A stretch of 64,000 bases of DNA from Notospermus geniculatus (Eukaryota > Nemertea > Pilidiophora > Heteronemertea > Lineidae). A model generated the notes under the pieces. The model did not search any database. It saw only the letters and a program-made list of their open reading frames with translations, and was not told where the DNA came from. The translations under genes and the position numbers were made by a program. Each line of letters opens with the position of its first letter. The stretch's first letter is position 1. This document shows positions 1-10,952 of this stretch, piece after piece. Location: the NCBI GenBank assembly GCA_002633025.1, contig NMRB01000201.1, forward strand, positions 8,465-72,464. Direction: 5' to 3'.

Positions 1-551
1 TGCCTCCTGATGTCCTCCTTAGAAACATCAGTGGTCAAGCAAGTGCATGCCTACTCTCATTTTGGAGTGTTCGTACATGACTGCTTGAGCCTATTTCGTC
101 AGGAACCCTCTTTGGAAGAGAGGAGGATTGTCATGATTATGAGGAAATTGAATGACAGCCAAATCAGACAAAGAATTTTCATTTAATCTGACCTCATTTC
201 ATATGCACTTGAACTCTCAGAACAATCATCTTGCCCCTATCTACACAATTCAACATTGTTTCAACATTGTAAATCAACAAATATTTGTAAGTCTGCCAGC
301 CAGAGCACCTTGAGAGAGATCACCGTAATCCACACAGCAACCAAGATCCATTACTTGGAGAGTGCTGTCACCTATGGAGTAGTGATGTCAATCATGAAGA
401 TCTGCTGACAGCGTCACACTGGAATGTCTAAGAAAACAAGTGTAAATTTTAGGATATGACAATCGGGATGTGCTGATAAATTGTCCTAGTATGTACAGAA
501 AAGACCGGAGCAGAGCCAGCACCATGATGAATTGGCAGTCTTCAGAAACCC

Positions 552-698
552 AATGGAATCATAGGTTCTTAGTTCTTGGGGTTGGGGGACCATACATGTC
601 ACTGACAACATAGGCCAATACATCCAAGAAAACTAACCTTCAAGTGATATGTTGTCGGGGAATACGGTCCCCAAAACCCAAGAACCTATGATTCTATT
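552..698. mobile_element. Foldback MITE inside duplication unit 1
   Basis: The ends are inverted copies of each other (AATGGAATCATAGGTTCTT at the left, AAGAACCTATGATTCTATT at the right), followed inward by matching GGGGACC/GGTCCCC blocks. The element is about 147 bp with no coding capacity. The same element sits at the same place in unit 2, so it inserted before the duplication. Confidence 0.65.
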
Positions 699-1071
699 AC
701 AATTGCGCTGGTGTTTTTGGTTCTCTGAAAGCTCAGCTGTTTATAACCTACTAACCTGGAAACCTACTGACAATAAATAGATAAAAGAACAGGTATGTAT
801 ATGGCACTTTAACAAACAACAATCGAGGTATGTGAATGACTTATTGGATATAAATATAAAATTGCACAAGAAGAGTAAAGAGTATTGTAATGCATTTCTG
901 ATGCACCATGTCCTGTTGGATTAAAAAAGCCCAACTAATAATCACTGGCCTGTAACGTGGTGCTCAATCTGGCCATTCAGCTCCTTCCACACCTTAGTTG
1001 TGGTGATGGAATACCCATCAGCCCAGAGAGGGTTAAACAAAGACTAGAATCAGGTCAATAGCTAAAAACTT

Positions 1072-2071
1072 TCACACAATGATATCGCCAATATCGGTGC
1101 AAACCAGACGTCTCTCATCCATCAAAACGAAAGACCGAGGATACTTCATCCCTTCCCGCTTCGTCAAGGTGCGGACGTACTTCCCTTGGTTATTAAACAT
1201 CTGAACCACTCTACACTCCGCATCAATAAATATTACTTTATCGTCCTCATTCACCTTCACTTGCGATGCTTCCCAAATTAGATAACTCCTGTACACATCA
1301 AAAGGATTCCGGAATAAAAATTGAGAAGTTGTGAACTGTCGAATGAAATATCCTCTCTGGTCGAACATCTTTATAAACCGACACCAGTACGGACCCATCT
1401 TGACTAAATCACTGACGAACATTTCATCTTGATTGTTCAAGGCGATGTATGCGGGTTTCAAAAGCTGCCCTTCTCCGTCTCCTTTGCATGAGACTTTCTT
1501 CTGGTATGAGCCGTCTGGGTTGAAACAGAAGATACAACCGAAGAACGAATCGACAACGAGGATATCATCTTTGCTACTGATAGCTACACCACAGGGTTGT
1601 TTCATAACATTAGCACCAAATCTCACTTGCTTGAGTTTCCGTTTATCATGATGAAGCACAGAATCACTCAAGTAACCTTCTCGGAATGATGTAGTGAACA
1701 CCATGCGTCCATCGGACAAAAACGCCACGTTCATAATCACAAGACGTACAAATGTGATTAACTTGGTGGGGTGTCACAGGAGGAAGGTTGGCCAAGACAC
1801 TCTTTGCTCTGAAATCATCAGGTAGGGAACAGACCGCATTACAGACAGTTTCTTGTCGGCATTCCGGACACACCAGATTGGCACCGCAGCGTCTGTGCCA
1901 TGATTCCAAACATTCGGCGCAGAATGAGTGGTAGCACGGTAGGATCTTTGGCTCCTGAAGACGATCAAGGCACAGACTACACTGAAACTCCTCCTCGATC
2001 TTGGTCAGACCGTCCTTGATCTCAATGACTGTTTCATCTTGGCCGCCAGCTGCCATCTCTGAATGGTTCAA
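1072..2071 (-). CDS. RING-finger/NHL-repeat (TRIM-like) protein, copy 1, domains in different frames
   Basis: Probably a TRIM2/3/TRIM56-like E3 ubiquitin ligase relative. Bases 2071 to about 1740 encode a C3HC4 RING (CSLCLDRLQEP, CYHSFCAECL, CPEC) after a short acidic N-terminus. From about 1740 down to 1072 the sequence encodes an NHL-type beta-propeller segment (VAFLSDGRMV, GVAISSKDDILVVDS, VNEDDKVIFID). The NHL part is one base out of frame with the RING. Read straight through, the RING frame stops at 1664-1666 after a nonsense tail. No B-box or coiled coil is visible between them, although both are usual in this family. A 2-base insertion near 1083 changes the last residues relative to copy 2. 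Either the product needs a short intron or a frameshift, or the gene is broken. Because copy 2 shares the break and most differences are synonymous, a simple recent pseudogene is not the obvious answer. Confidence 0.7.
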
Positions 2072-3542
2072 TGCTCGTATGGGTAACTGAGTCTTATCAT
2101 TTCATTGGCATCAATAATCTGAAATGAAAGAACACGATGAAAGCTACCAGACTGTATCAGTTTGAATGCTACAAGATTGCTGCAGAATGAAAGGTACATG
2201 ACTACCGGTATTTAATTTCAGAATAAAAGCGACAAAGAGGGTAGCATACCAACCTTTATTCCAATGCCAAGAATGAGAAACAAACCGAACTCCCATTCGG
2301 CCAAACATACGTCGTTTCGTCTTCTTTGTATCTGTAATGAATTCAGAAATTATGGTATCATAAAGACAAAACTGATGATGCCTTATGGTTATGAGGCATG
2401 ACAAGAAGGGGAATGCATAAATATAACATAAATAAGTGAAAAATAAGTGACTTATAATTGAAACTAATACGGGTCGAGTCCCCACCTTGGATATGACTAT
2501 TTTCAATCAGGAACAAAGGAACAGAAAAGGGCTCCTCCGACTGACTCGTCCAAGTTCATCATCTTCACTGATTGAATCTTCTCCAAATTCACAGATGAAA
2601 CAATGCCTACCCAATGACCCAATGACCAAAAAAATCTGCCAAATTTAGCTTCCATGATAACAAGAAAATGCAATTGTGATTCAATTGGGAAAATTGTCAA
2701 AATATTTGTTATCAATTCAGGAAGTACTTCTTGAGTTTGTTATCTCTTCGATATCTTCACAGAAATAAGCGTCATGATAAGGACATTTTCAGCGAAAAGG
2801 GCAAATCGTCAAGACGACATCTTCAGAGATAAGAAGATAAATGATTATATAAAGATTGATGCTTTGTAATATTGTAACAGGCCTCTTGTAATTTTGTTCA
2901 TATTAGCATTTTGCTCCAGGGATCTATACCCAAGTTCAGCACCTAAACATTATGCAGGTGATCCAAAGGCTTTGCGACAAGTTTACGATTGTTTGCAACA
3001 TTGGAAACTCGTCGTAAACTAGTCAAGGTAATAACGTGATGTTGAAGCTAATCCAATGAAAAATATGACTCTGACAAACTCAGCCCTGTTTCGACGTCAT
3101 CGTTGGAAGGTGATGAGGTCAGACGGCGTAGCATCACGTGACGTACGGTCATTCTGAACGTGTTTTTTTGCCAAATCACCTACTACAGAACGTACTTTAC
3201 GCGTACAACAAGTAATATGACCATATCAAACATATTTGATCTCATTGAGTTAAAAAACAAATCGTGAACAGAAATTGTAGCTCCCTCCACCTATTGTGAC
3301 AGCCGATATGATAATGCCATCTGACGAACAACAGACCGAGGCGACAAGTCTTTTTCTACTCCTGACAATTTATTAATTAAAAAATGAGATGTCCGACTAT
3401 GTGCCAGTTGTGCTTAGCTTGAATAAGGTTCCAACTTAGTTGGTGTCAGAATGATAGAAATGTTTTATATTGGCCTTTGAGAGCAAAATTAAATGATACA
3501 ACATATAGTGTCCACCTTGTTGATTCCCCCCCGACCCGAGAC
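2072..3542. other. Upstream sequence of RING/NHL copy 1 plus inter-unit spacer
   Basis: No recognisable coding sequence. It holds the putative promoter side of copy 1, an imperfect inverted repeat near 2965-3025 (CGACAAGTTTACGATTG and CGTCGTAAACTAG), and from about 3292 to 3542 a spacer absent from unit 2. Open frames at 2144-2715 on the minus strand have no domain and differ between copies by indels, so they were not called genes. Confidence 0.5.
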
Positions 3543-4131
3543 CTGCCTCCTGATGTCCTCCTTAGAAACGTCAGTGGTCAAGCAAGTGCATGCCTAATCT
3601 CATTTTGGAGTGTTTGTATATGACTGCTTGAGCCTATTTCGTCAGGAACCCTCTTAGGAAGAGAGGAGGATTGTCATGATTATGAGGAAATTGAATGACA
3701 GCCAAATCAGACAAAGAATTTTCATTTAATCTGACCTCATTTCATATGCACTTTCGATGATAACACACTTTCATATCCGTGAACTCTCAGAACAATCATC
3801 TTGCCCCTATCTACACAATTCAACATTGTTTCAACATTGTAAACCAACAAATATTTGTAAGTCTGCCAGCCAGAGCACCTTGAGAGAGATCACCGTAATC
3901 CACACAGCAACCAAGATCCATTATGTGGAGAGTGCTGTCACCTATGGAGTAGTGATGTCAATCATGAAGATCTGCTGACAGCGTCACACTGGAATGTCTA
4001 AGAAAACAAGTGTAAATTTTAGGATATGACAATCGGGATGTGCTGATAAATTGCCCTAGTATGTACAGAAAAGACCGGAGCAGAGCCAGCACCATGATGA
4101 ATTGGCAGTCTTCAGAAACCCAATGGAATCA

Positions 4132-4265
4132 TAGGTTCTTAGTTCTTGGGGTTGGGGGACCATACATGTCACTGACAACATAGGCCAATAAATCCAAGAA
4201 AACTAACCAAGTGATATGTTGTCGGGGAATACGGTCCCCAAAACCCAAGAACCTATGATTCTATT
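4132..4265. mobile_element. Foldback MITE inside duplication unit 2
   Basis: This is the counterpart of the element at 552-698, with the same inverted ends and the same position relative to the gene. It is about 13 bp shorter because of internal deletions. Confidence 0.62.
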
Positions 4266-4609
4266 ACAATTGCACTGGTGTTTTTGGTTCTCTGAAAGCT
4301 CAGCTGTTTATAACCTACTAACCTGGAAACCTACTGACAATAAATAGATAAAAGAACAGGTATGGCACTTTAAACAATCGAGGTATGTGAATGACTTATT
4401 GGATATAAATATAAAATTGCACAATAAGAGTAAAGAGTATTGTAATGCATTTCTCATGCACCATGTCCTGTTGGATTAAAAAAGCCCAACTAATAATCAC
4501 TGGCCTGTAACGTGGTGCTCAATCTGGCCATTCAGCTCCTTCCACGCCTTAGTTGTGGTGATGGAATACCCATCAACCCAGAGAGGGTTAAACAAAGACT
4601 AGAATCAGG

Positions 4610-5609
4610 TCAATAGCTAAAAACTTTCACACAATGATCGCCAATATCGGTGCAAACCAGACGTCTCTCATCCATCAAAACGAAAGACCGAGGATACTTC
4701 ATCCCTTCCCGCTTTGTCAAGGTGCGGACATACTTCCCTTGGTTATTAAACATCTGAACCACTCTACACTCCGCATCAATAAATATTACTTTATCGTCCT
4801 CATTCACTTTCACTTGCGATGCTTCCCAAATTAGGTAACTCCTATACACATCAAAAGGATTCCGGAATAAAAATTGAGAAGTTGTGAACTGTCGAATGAA
4901 ATATCCTCTCTGGTCGAACATCTTTATAAACCGACACCAGTACGGACCCATCTTGACTAAATCACTGACGAACATTTCATCTTGATTGTTCAAGGCGATG
5001 TATGCAGGTTTCAAAAGCTGCCCTTCTCCGTCTCCTTTGCATGAGACTTTCTTCTGGTATGAGCCGTCTGGGTTGAAACAGAAGATACAACCCAAGAAGG
5101 AATCGACAACGAGGATATCATCTTTGCTACTGATAGCTACACCACAGGGTTGTTTCATAACATTAGCACCAAATCTCACTTGCTTGAGTTTCTGTTTATC
5201 ATGATGAAGCACAGAATCACTCAAGTAACCTTCTCGGAATGATGTAGTGAACACCATGCGTCCATCGGACAAAAACGCCACGTTCATAATCACAAGACGT
5301 ACAAATGTGATTAACTTGGTGGGGTGTCACAGGAGGAAGGTTGGCCAAGACACTCTTTGCTCTGAAATCATCAGGTAGAGAACAGACTGCATTGCAGACA
5401 GTTTCTTGTCTGCATTCTGGACATACCAGATTGGCACCGCAGCGTCTGTGCCATGATTCCAAGCATTCGGCACAGAATGAGTGGTAGCAGGGGAGTATCT
5501 TAGGCTCCTGAAGACGATCGAGGCACAGACTACATTGAAACTCCTCCTCAATCTTGGTCAGACCGTCCTTGATCTCAATGACCGTTTCATCTTGGCCGCC
5601 AGCTGCCAT
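4610..5609 (-). CDS. RING-finger/NHL-repeat (TRIM-like) protein, copy 2, domains in different frames
   Basis: The RING reading starts at the ATG at 5609 (MAAGGQDET). Copy 1 has the same ATG and an additional one five codons upstream. The RING peptide is identical to copy 1 although roughly 17 bases differ over about 220 bp. The NHL part, readable from about 5293, differs from copy 1 at only two residues before the tail (Phe to Leu and Arg to Gln) and ends GDHCVKVFSY then a stop at 4610. This looks like the intact C-terminus, because copy 1 is shifted by two bases there. As in copy 1, RING and NHL are one base out of phase. The family acts as E3 ligases or RNA-binding regulators in the cytoplasm. 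Function here is inferred from domains only. Confidence 0.7.
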
Positions 5610-7060
5610 CTCTGAATGGTTCAGTGCTCGTATGGGTAACTGAGTCTTATCATTTCATTGGCATCAATAATCTGAAATGAAAGAACACGATGAAAGCTAC
5701 CAGACTGTATCAGTTTGAATGCTACAAGATTGCTGCAGAATGAAAGCTACATGACTACGGTACTTCAGAACGAAAGCTACAAAGAGGGTAGCTTACCAAC
5801 CTTTATTCCAATGCCAAGAATGAGAAACAAACCGAACTCCCATTCGGCCAAACATACGTCGTTTCGTCTTCTTTGTATCTGTAATGAATTCAGAAATTAT
5901 GGTATCATAAAGACAAAATTGATGATGCCTTATGGTTATGAGGCATGACAAGAAGGGGAATGCATAAATATATAAATAAGTGAAAAATAAGTGACTTAGG
6001 CCTATAACTGAAACTAATGCGGGTCGAGTCCCCACCTTGGATATGACTGTTTTCAATTTGGAAAAAAGGAAAAGAAAAGGGCTCCTCTGACTGACTCGTC
6101 CAAGTTCATCATCTTCACTGATTGAATCTTCTCCAAATTCACAGATGAAACAATGCCTACCCAATGACCCAATGACCAAAAAAATCTGCCAAATTTAGCT
6201 TCCATGATAACAAGAAAATGCAATTGTGATTCAATTGGGAAAATTGTCAAAATATTTGTTATCAATTCAGGAAGTACTTCTTGAGTTTGTTATCTCTTCG
6301 ATATCTTCACAGAGATAAGCGTCATGATAAGGACATTTTCAGCGAAAAGGGCAAATCGTCAAAGACGACATCTTCAGAGATAAGATTAAAGATAAATGAT
6401 TATATAAAGATTGATGCTTTGTAATATTGTAACAGGCCTCTTGTAATTTTGTTCATATTAGCATTTTGCTCCAGGGATCTATACCCAAGTTCAGCACCTA
6501 AACATTATGCGGGTGATCCAACGGCTTGCGACAAGTTTACGATTGTTTGCAACATTGGAAACCCGTCGTAAACTAGTCAAGGTAATAACATGACATGCAT
6601 GATGTTGAAGCTAATCCACTGAAAAATATGACTCTGACAAACTCAGCCCTGTTTCGACGTCATCGTTGGAAGGTGATGAGGTCAGACGGCGTAGCATCAC
6701 GTGACGTACGGTCATTCTGAATGTGTCTTTTTGCCAAATCGCCTACTACAGAATGTACTTTACGCGTACAACAAGTTTATGACCATATCAAACATATTTG
6801 ATCTCACTGAGTTAAAAAATAAATCGTGAACGCAAATTGTAGCTCCCTCCACCAGCTGTTGAAAATTTGTCGTACACCAATCAGGAAATACCGTAGCCTA
6901 GTGACAAACTAATCGTAAAGTCGTAAAGCCAATGGAGCATGTGTATTAGGCCTAGACCACACCCCGTTCTTTTTTTGCCCGTGTACCAAATTATTATGTA
7001 ATCTGCTGCTATTAATTATGTAATCTCCTACCGGTAAATCAATCTTCGTCAGTACGGTCA
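5610..7060. other. Non-coding tail of duplication unit 2
   Basis: Nothing coding was recognised. Bases up to 6852 repeat unit 1. From 6853 the sequence is unique and AT-rich, with no domain-bearing frame. Confidence 0.5.
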
Positions 7061-7542
7061 CAGGGGCGTGTCCAGGATTTCGAGCAGAGGGGGGTCCAGG
7101 GGATCGAGGGTCGTCGAGAATTTCATTTCATTTCATTTTCATTTCAATAAAATTTCATTTCATTTCATTTCATTTCAGAATGGTGCCAGAGGGGGAGCGC
7201 GAGGGGGTGTCCCCCTCGCGGGTAGGAAATTTTGTAAAATCTGCGCACCGAAGACGCCATTTCCCAGCATTTCAGCCTTGAACATGTCTTGACTGAGTGA
7301 ACCTGGTCGCATTCGCCGCACCCGACAACGGGAACTAGACTACCTTATGGGCTTACTCATAGCAGAACTATAGGCTAGCGGGTAGGGGTCTGAAGTTTCG
7401 AGAACCCGCAATACCTCTCACCTACTTGCCCCTCTCCCTGTATTTTATGCTCGCTTGAAGTAAAATGGGTAAAAAAATCTATGGCCTGCGCGAGCAGCGG
7501 GGGGTCCGGACCCCCTGGACCCCCCCTCTGGACACGCGCCTG
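7061..7542. mobile_element. Non-autonomous DNA transposon, CAGGG ends, 5-bp target duplication
   Basis: The left end reads CAGGGGCGTGTCCAGGATTT and the right end is its inverse (CTCTGGACACGCGCCTG). GGTCA directly flanks both ends (7056-7060 and 7543-7547), a 5-bp target-site duplication. The 482 bp body has a run of TTTCATTTCA repeats at 7123-7177 and G-rich subterminal tracts, with no transposase. CAGGG ends resemble hAT elements, but the 5-bp duplication fits only the minority hAT5-type group. Superfamily is therefore tentative. Confidence 0.82.
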
Positions 7543-7547
7543 GGTCA

Positions 7548-8690
7548 TGACGGTACCGGTACCTAAAATAGCTCATTAATGCAGATACCCATCAGCGGCC
7601 CTGTATCGACCAGGACCTGTCATGTCTCATGTCAGAAATGCAAAGGACCTCTGCACAGGCCCTTGTGAAGTTGTGTGTGGGGCCTAGCTACGGTAAACCA
7701 AGTGGGTACCCCACTATCATGACTATAATATAAAAATAGACAAGAGAGCACGTGTACATTCGGAACACTTCGGGACGTCCGTCATGCTTCGGAAAAACTG
7801 GCACAGTTTCAAGCTCTAAGTTGAGAATGAGCACGTTTATTGGTTTTACTATTAGAATGTTGTGGAATGGAGGCATGCTGCAGATCATTACCACATACAT
7901 GTATCACAACGGAGAGTCCTGACTCATGTAGGCCAACTATTTGGTTACTTTTTGGTTACTATTTGGTTATTTTTGTACATGAAATAAAATCTTTGATAAA
8001 AAATGGAAATATGTGACCATGAGGACTCTATCTGATTTTTGTCTTCCTGAAATTTTCTGAAGAGGACACTCTGAAAACTGATGAAATAGGACTCCGAATT
8101 AGAGAGAAATTATTTCGCCTCCTCAAAATTTGGACTAGGCCTACTTTTGAAGCGAGAGGGAGACTTGACCCCAGCAGATCAAACTGCACTGTTTTGATAG
8201 ATATTTTGACCAATTTAAAGTAGGCCTACTTTTTGGCGACTTTTAATCCCCCATCTATTTCGGGGTGAAAATTTGGGCCAAAATCACCCAAATCGCCCCA
8301 ACTGTCATCCCTACATGTATGAAAAACATGGATTATATGGATGTTTACATAATGTTATTTTTGGCTTCTGGGGGGGGGGCGTTTCTACCCACCACCTGAC
8401 CAAATTGAATTGCATGTATTTCAGGATAAATGTGTCCTATGAGGCAAATGACAAAGAAAAAAATGTATAAAAATAATTCTGTGGCCTGCCAAAAATCTGT
8501 GGTACATTCCCCTTTAAACAATATTGGACACCGACTGCCACCTATCATCCAACGAAACAATCCTATCTGGGTAAAGTTGCGCACGTGCTCACCGCCATGT
8601 TTACGTCAACAGCAGCCCTGATTGGCTGTATGCAAATGAGATAAGGTTGGTGTCCCGAACTCATGTGGGAAAAAAAATTTCGCGTCCCGG
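7548..8690. other. Intergenic, nothing recognised
   Basis: AT-rich sequence with homopolymer runs (nine G from about 8371). No coding domain or clear inverted repeat was seen. Confidence 0.4.
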
Positions 8691-8722
8691 ACCCTAACCC
8701 TAACCCAAACCTAACCCTAACA
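8691..8722. repeat. Short interstitial telomere-like tract
   Basis: About five CCCTAA-type units, two of them imperfect (CCCAAAC, CCTAAC). The unit matches the common animal telomere repeat TTAGGG on the opposite strand. It is too short to be a telomere. Confidence 0.75.
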
Positions 8723-8744
8723 ATAATGACTAATGTCAACACTA

Positions 8745-9250
8745 AGTGATAGGTGGCAGCACCTGACTGAACTGCTAGTATTCAGTCTCCAACACACGGG
8801 ACAACACTCTCCATGCATACCGGCGCATGCGTACAGTTGCACCCAAGATGACATTTCTTGACACTAGGTGGCAGCAGCTGACGGTGCTGATGTGATTCAG
8901 TCTCCACCACACGAACAAACACTCCAAACTTACCGGTGCCTGCGCACATTGCACTAACACGATAGTGTCCTCGATAGGCAGTACGTGGCAGCAGCTGACG
9001 GTGACGATCGAATTCAATTTTGGCAAATTTCACATTTCACGTCACTGTCATTTCAGCTGGTATGCGTGGAGAGTTTGTCCGTGTGTTTGGAGATTGAATC
9101 TATTGTCACCGTCAGCTGCTGCCACCTAATGCCTAACCGTGACACTATCATTTTTGTACAACTGCGCACGCGTAAATGTGGTTGGAGAGTGTTGTCCGTG
9201 TGCTGGAGAGTGAATTTTTCGTTACCGTCTGCTGCTGCCACCTATTGTCT
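8745..9250. repeat. Inverted array of ~115 bp units with CTCF-like core motifs
   Basis: Two full units and one partial unit face right (starting near 8749, 8867 and 8981). Two units face left (ending near 9131 and 9250). Each carries GGTGGCAGCA next to CTGACGGTG and a shared CTCCACACAC-type block. The motif cores are at 8751-8759, 8866-8874 and 8984-8992 (forward) and at 9119-9127 and 9235-9243 (reverse). The core AGGTGGCAG, preceded by CACT or ACAAT, matches the known animal CTCF consensus. The array ends about 90 bp upstream of the MANBAL start codon. Confidence 0.7.
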
Positions 9251-9341
9251 AGTGTACACTGATCCTCTACCCTCGAAGTGCTCCGCTAATACGTACAAAG
9301 GAGTTTGCGAGGGCAAAGCACCAGTCTCGAATGTCAACAAC

Positions 9342-9763
9342 ATGGCGACCGTCGACGTGACGGGTTCCTCTGTTCTCGATATTTTCCTTCACTATGGCCT
9401 TTTCCTTGGTGGAATATTCCAATTAGTTTGTATCTTTGCTGTAGTAATCATTCCTCAGAAAGACAGCGAACTGGTAAGAACGCCATCAGTGCTGGGGTTC
9501 GTAGACAGACAGAGCGCATAGAAAAGTTGTGCCCTGCGCACGGTTGATTGACCTTACACTAAGCCTATACATTGTATAGCTGTTCCTTTCACCTTGGAGG
9601 AATTATTCCTCCAAGCTTTCACTCTGCAATTGTTATTTGTTTGTAGGATGAGATGGAAGAAAACGAGCACACCGATAGAAATGCCAATGGCCATGCAAAA
9701 TCAGACAGCAACTTGGGCCCGTATCCGCGGAGATCACGACAAGAAAAGAAAAAGAAGAGATAA
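9342..9763 (+). CDS. MANBAL: MANBAL-like small membrane protein
   Basis: Two coding exons, 9342-9473 and 9647-9763, joined in phase 0 through a GTAAG donor and a TTGTAG acceptor, give 82 residues. Human MANBAL is about the same length. After a short polar N-terminus comes the family hallmark FLHYGLFLGGIFQLVCIFAVV, a single hydrophobic segment at about residues 14-36. An acidic linker then leads to a very basic end, RQEKKKKR, as in the vertebrate protein. The start ATGGCG has a good context. An out-of-frame ATG lies 11 bases upstream at 9331. The function of the family is not established; a single-pass membrane location is inferred from the sequence. A possible poly(A) signal, AATAAA, is at 11358, giving a long 3' untranslated region. 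Confidence 0.9.
9593..9615. repeat. Perfect short palindrome in the MANBAL intron
   Basis: CTTGGAGGAATTATTCCTCCAAG is self-complementary around its centre and lies about 30 bases before the exon 2 acceptor. Related palindromes occur at 10113-10149 and 15867-15886, and a half-site at 60256-60272. Confidence 0.6.
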
Positions 9764-10112
9764 AATTCACCAATTCCACTTTCTACTGTTTAAAATATCT
9801 TGAAGTATGTGGCTCTTTAAATTGAGCTCTTTGCAATCAATTCCTCCAAGTTGCAATCCTTTGACTGTTGCAGATAGGGTAAAGATAGGATGGGATAACA
9901 GGCTAAGGGACCATTTTCAAGAAGAATGGTATCAACCACTGTGATTTATGTGAGATGTGCTAAGTGTACCAAATAGAGTTGTTGTTTATTCATGACTGTT
10001 GAAGGTCCCGAACTGTTGCTGTACATTGCAAGCATTGTCACCCTACAGTGAACTGTTTGAAGCCCCAACAGTATGAATAGACAACAACTCGATTAACAAG
10101 AGTTCGATGAAG

Positions 10113-10149
10113 CTTGGAGGAATTATACTGACAGTATAATTCCTCCAAG
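10113..10149. repeat. Hairpin with TTGGAGGAATTATAC arms
   Basis: A 16-base arm (CTTGGAGGAATTATAC) is followed by TGACA and its exact inverse. In a MANBAL transcript it would form a stable stem-loop in the 3' untranslated region. Confidence 0.65.
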
Positions 10150-10176
10150 GATGAAGTATGCCAGTGAAACCCTGCC

Positions 10177-10467
10177 CAGGGTCCCCGCCAGAGGGTACTT
10201 TGGGTACAAATATAGTACCCTAAAGAAATTTGAGGGTACGATATAGTACCCTGAAATAATCACTTCAGTAATGTTTTTTTAAATTTGTTACATTTCAAAT
10301 GCAACTTTCATGCAGAAGGAAGACTAATTTTGCATTTTGGAGTGTAAAAAATGACTCTGGAGGCCATTATTAACATTTTTTTTTTCAAAAAAAATGTTTT
10401 TTTAAATTTTTTTTCTCCCCCCCCCCCCCAGGTCGTACCCTGGAAAAAAATCCTGGCGAAAACCCTG
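10177..10467. mobile_element. Non-autonomous DNA transposon, CAGGG ends, 5-bp target duplication
   Basis: The left end CAGGGTCCCCGCCAG and right end CTGGCGAAAACCCTG are inverted partners. CTGCC flanks both ends (10172-10176 and 10468-10472). The interior has repeated GGGTACNATATAGTACCCT-type blocks and homopolymer tracts, and no open reading frame of note. It shares end type and duplication length with the elements at 7061 and 54242. Confidence 0.78.
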
Positions 10468-10952
10468 CTGCCCCATACTAGAAAAATAGTCAGGAGTCAA
10501 CACTCAACACTTACACATAAATGAAATGAAATGAAATTGATGAAATGGTACAAAATTGTTTCCTCTCTATTTCAGGCCATCAATAGAGTTCAAGAAGGAT
10601 CCCATTACAACCGTCTGCTTCTGTCTTTATCTGCCTCATTGGCTTGCTTTTCTGTGGATGGCGCTAAAAGTTCGATGAAATGAACTGGAGTGCATTACAT
10701 CATCGATTTGAACAAAAATATTACATCATTCACATGGAATTTCATTTGAACTGGAGTCCACTATAACTTGACAAAGAGGGTTAAATGGGTAGTTGCAAAG
10801 ATCTGATGCCAAAACCACAAACTTCTTTTTGGGGAACATTACTATTAGTAGTGGATTGTTAGATTAGATGGTGCTTTGTATTTTCATTATAAAGTTTGTA
10901 GGTCTGCCATGTTGAATGGATGTCAGTCATTTAGAAATGCCCCTGTTTATAT

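Larger units (their letters stand above)
1..6852. repeat. Tandem segmental duplication, two ~3.3 kb units
   Basis: Unit 1 runs from the window edge to about 3291 and unit 2 from 3543 to about 6852, separated by a unique spacer of about 250 bp. Both units open with the same TGCCTCCTGATGTCC and end in GTAGCTCCCTCCACC. They are co-linear along their length with scattered substitutions and short indels, for example about 25 extra bases near 3755-3779 in unit 2. Each unit holds one RING/NHL gene and one foldback element. Unit 1 may extend left of the window. Confidence 0.93.

Noticed and set aside
5793-6265. Open frames upstream of both RING/NHL copies as extra exons
   Set aside because: They differ between units by frame-breaking indels and show no domain.
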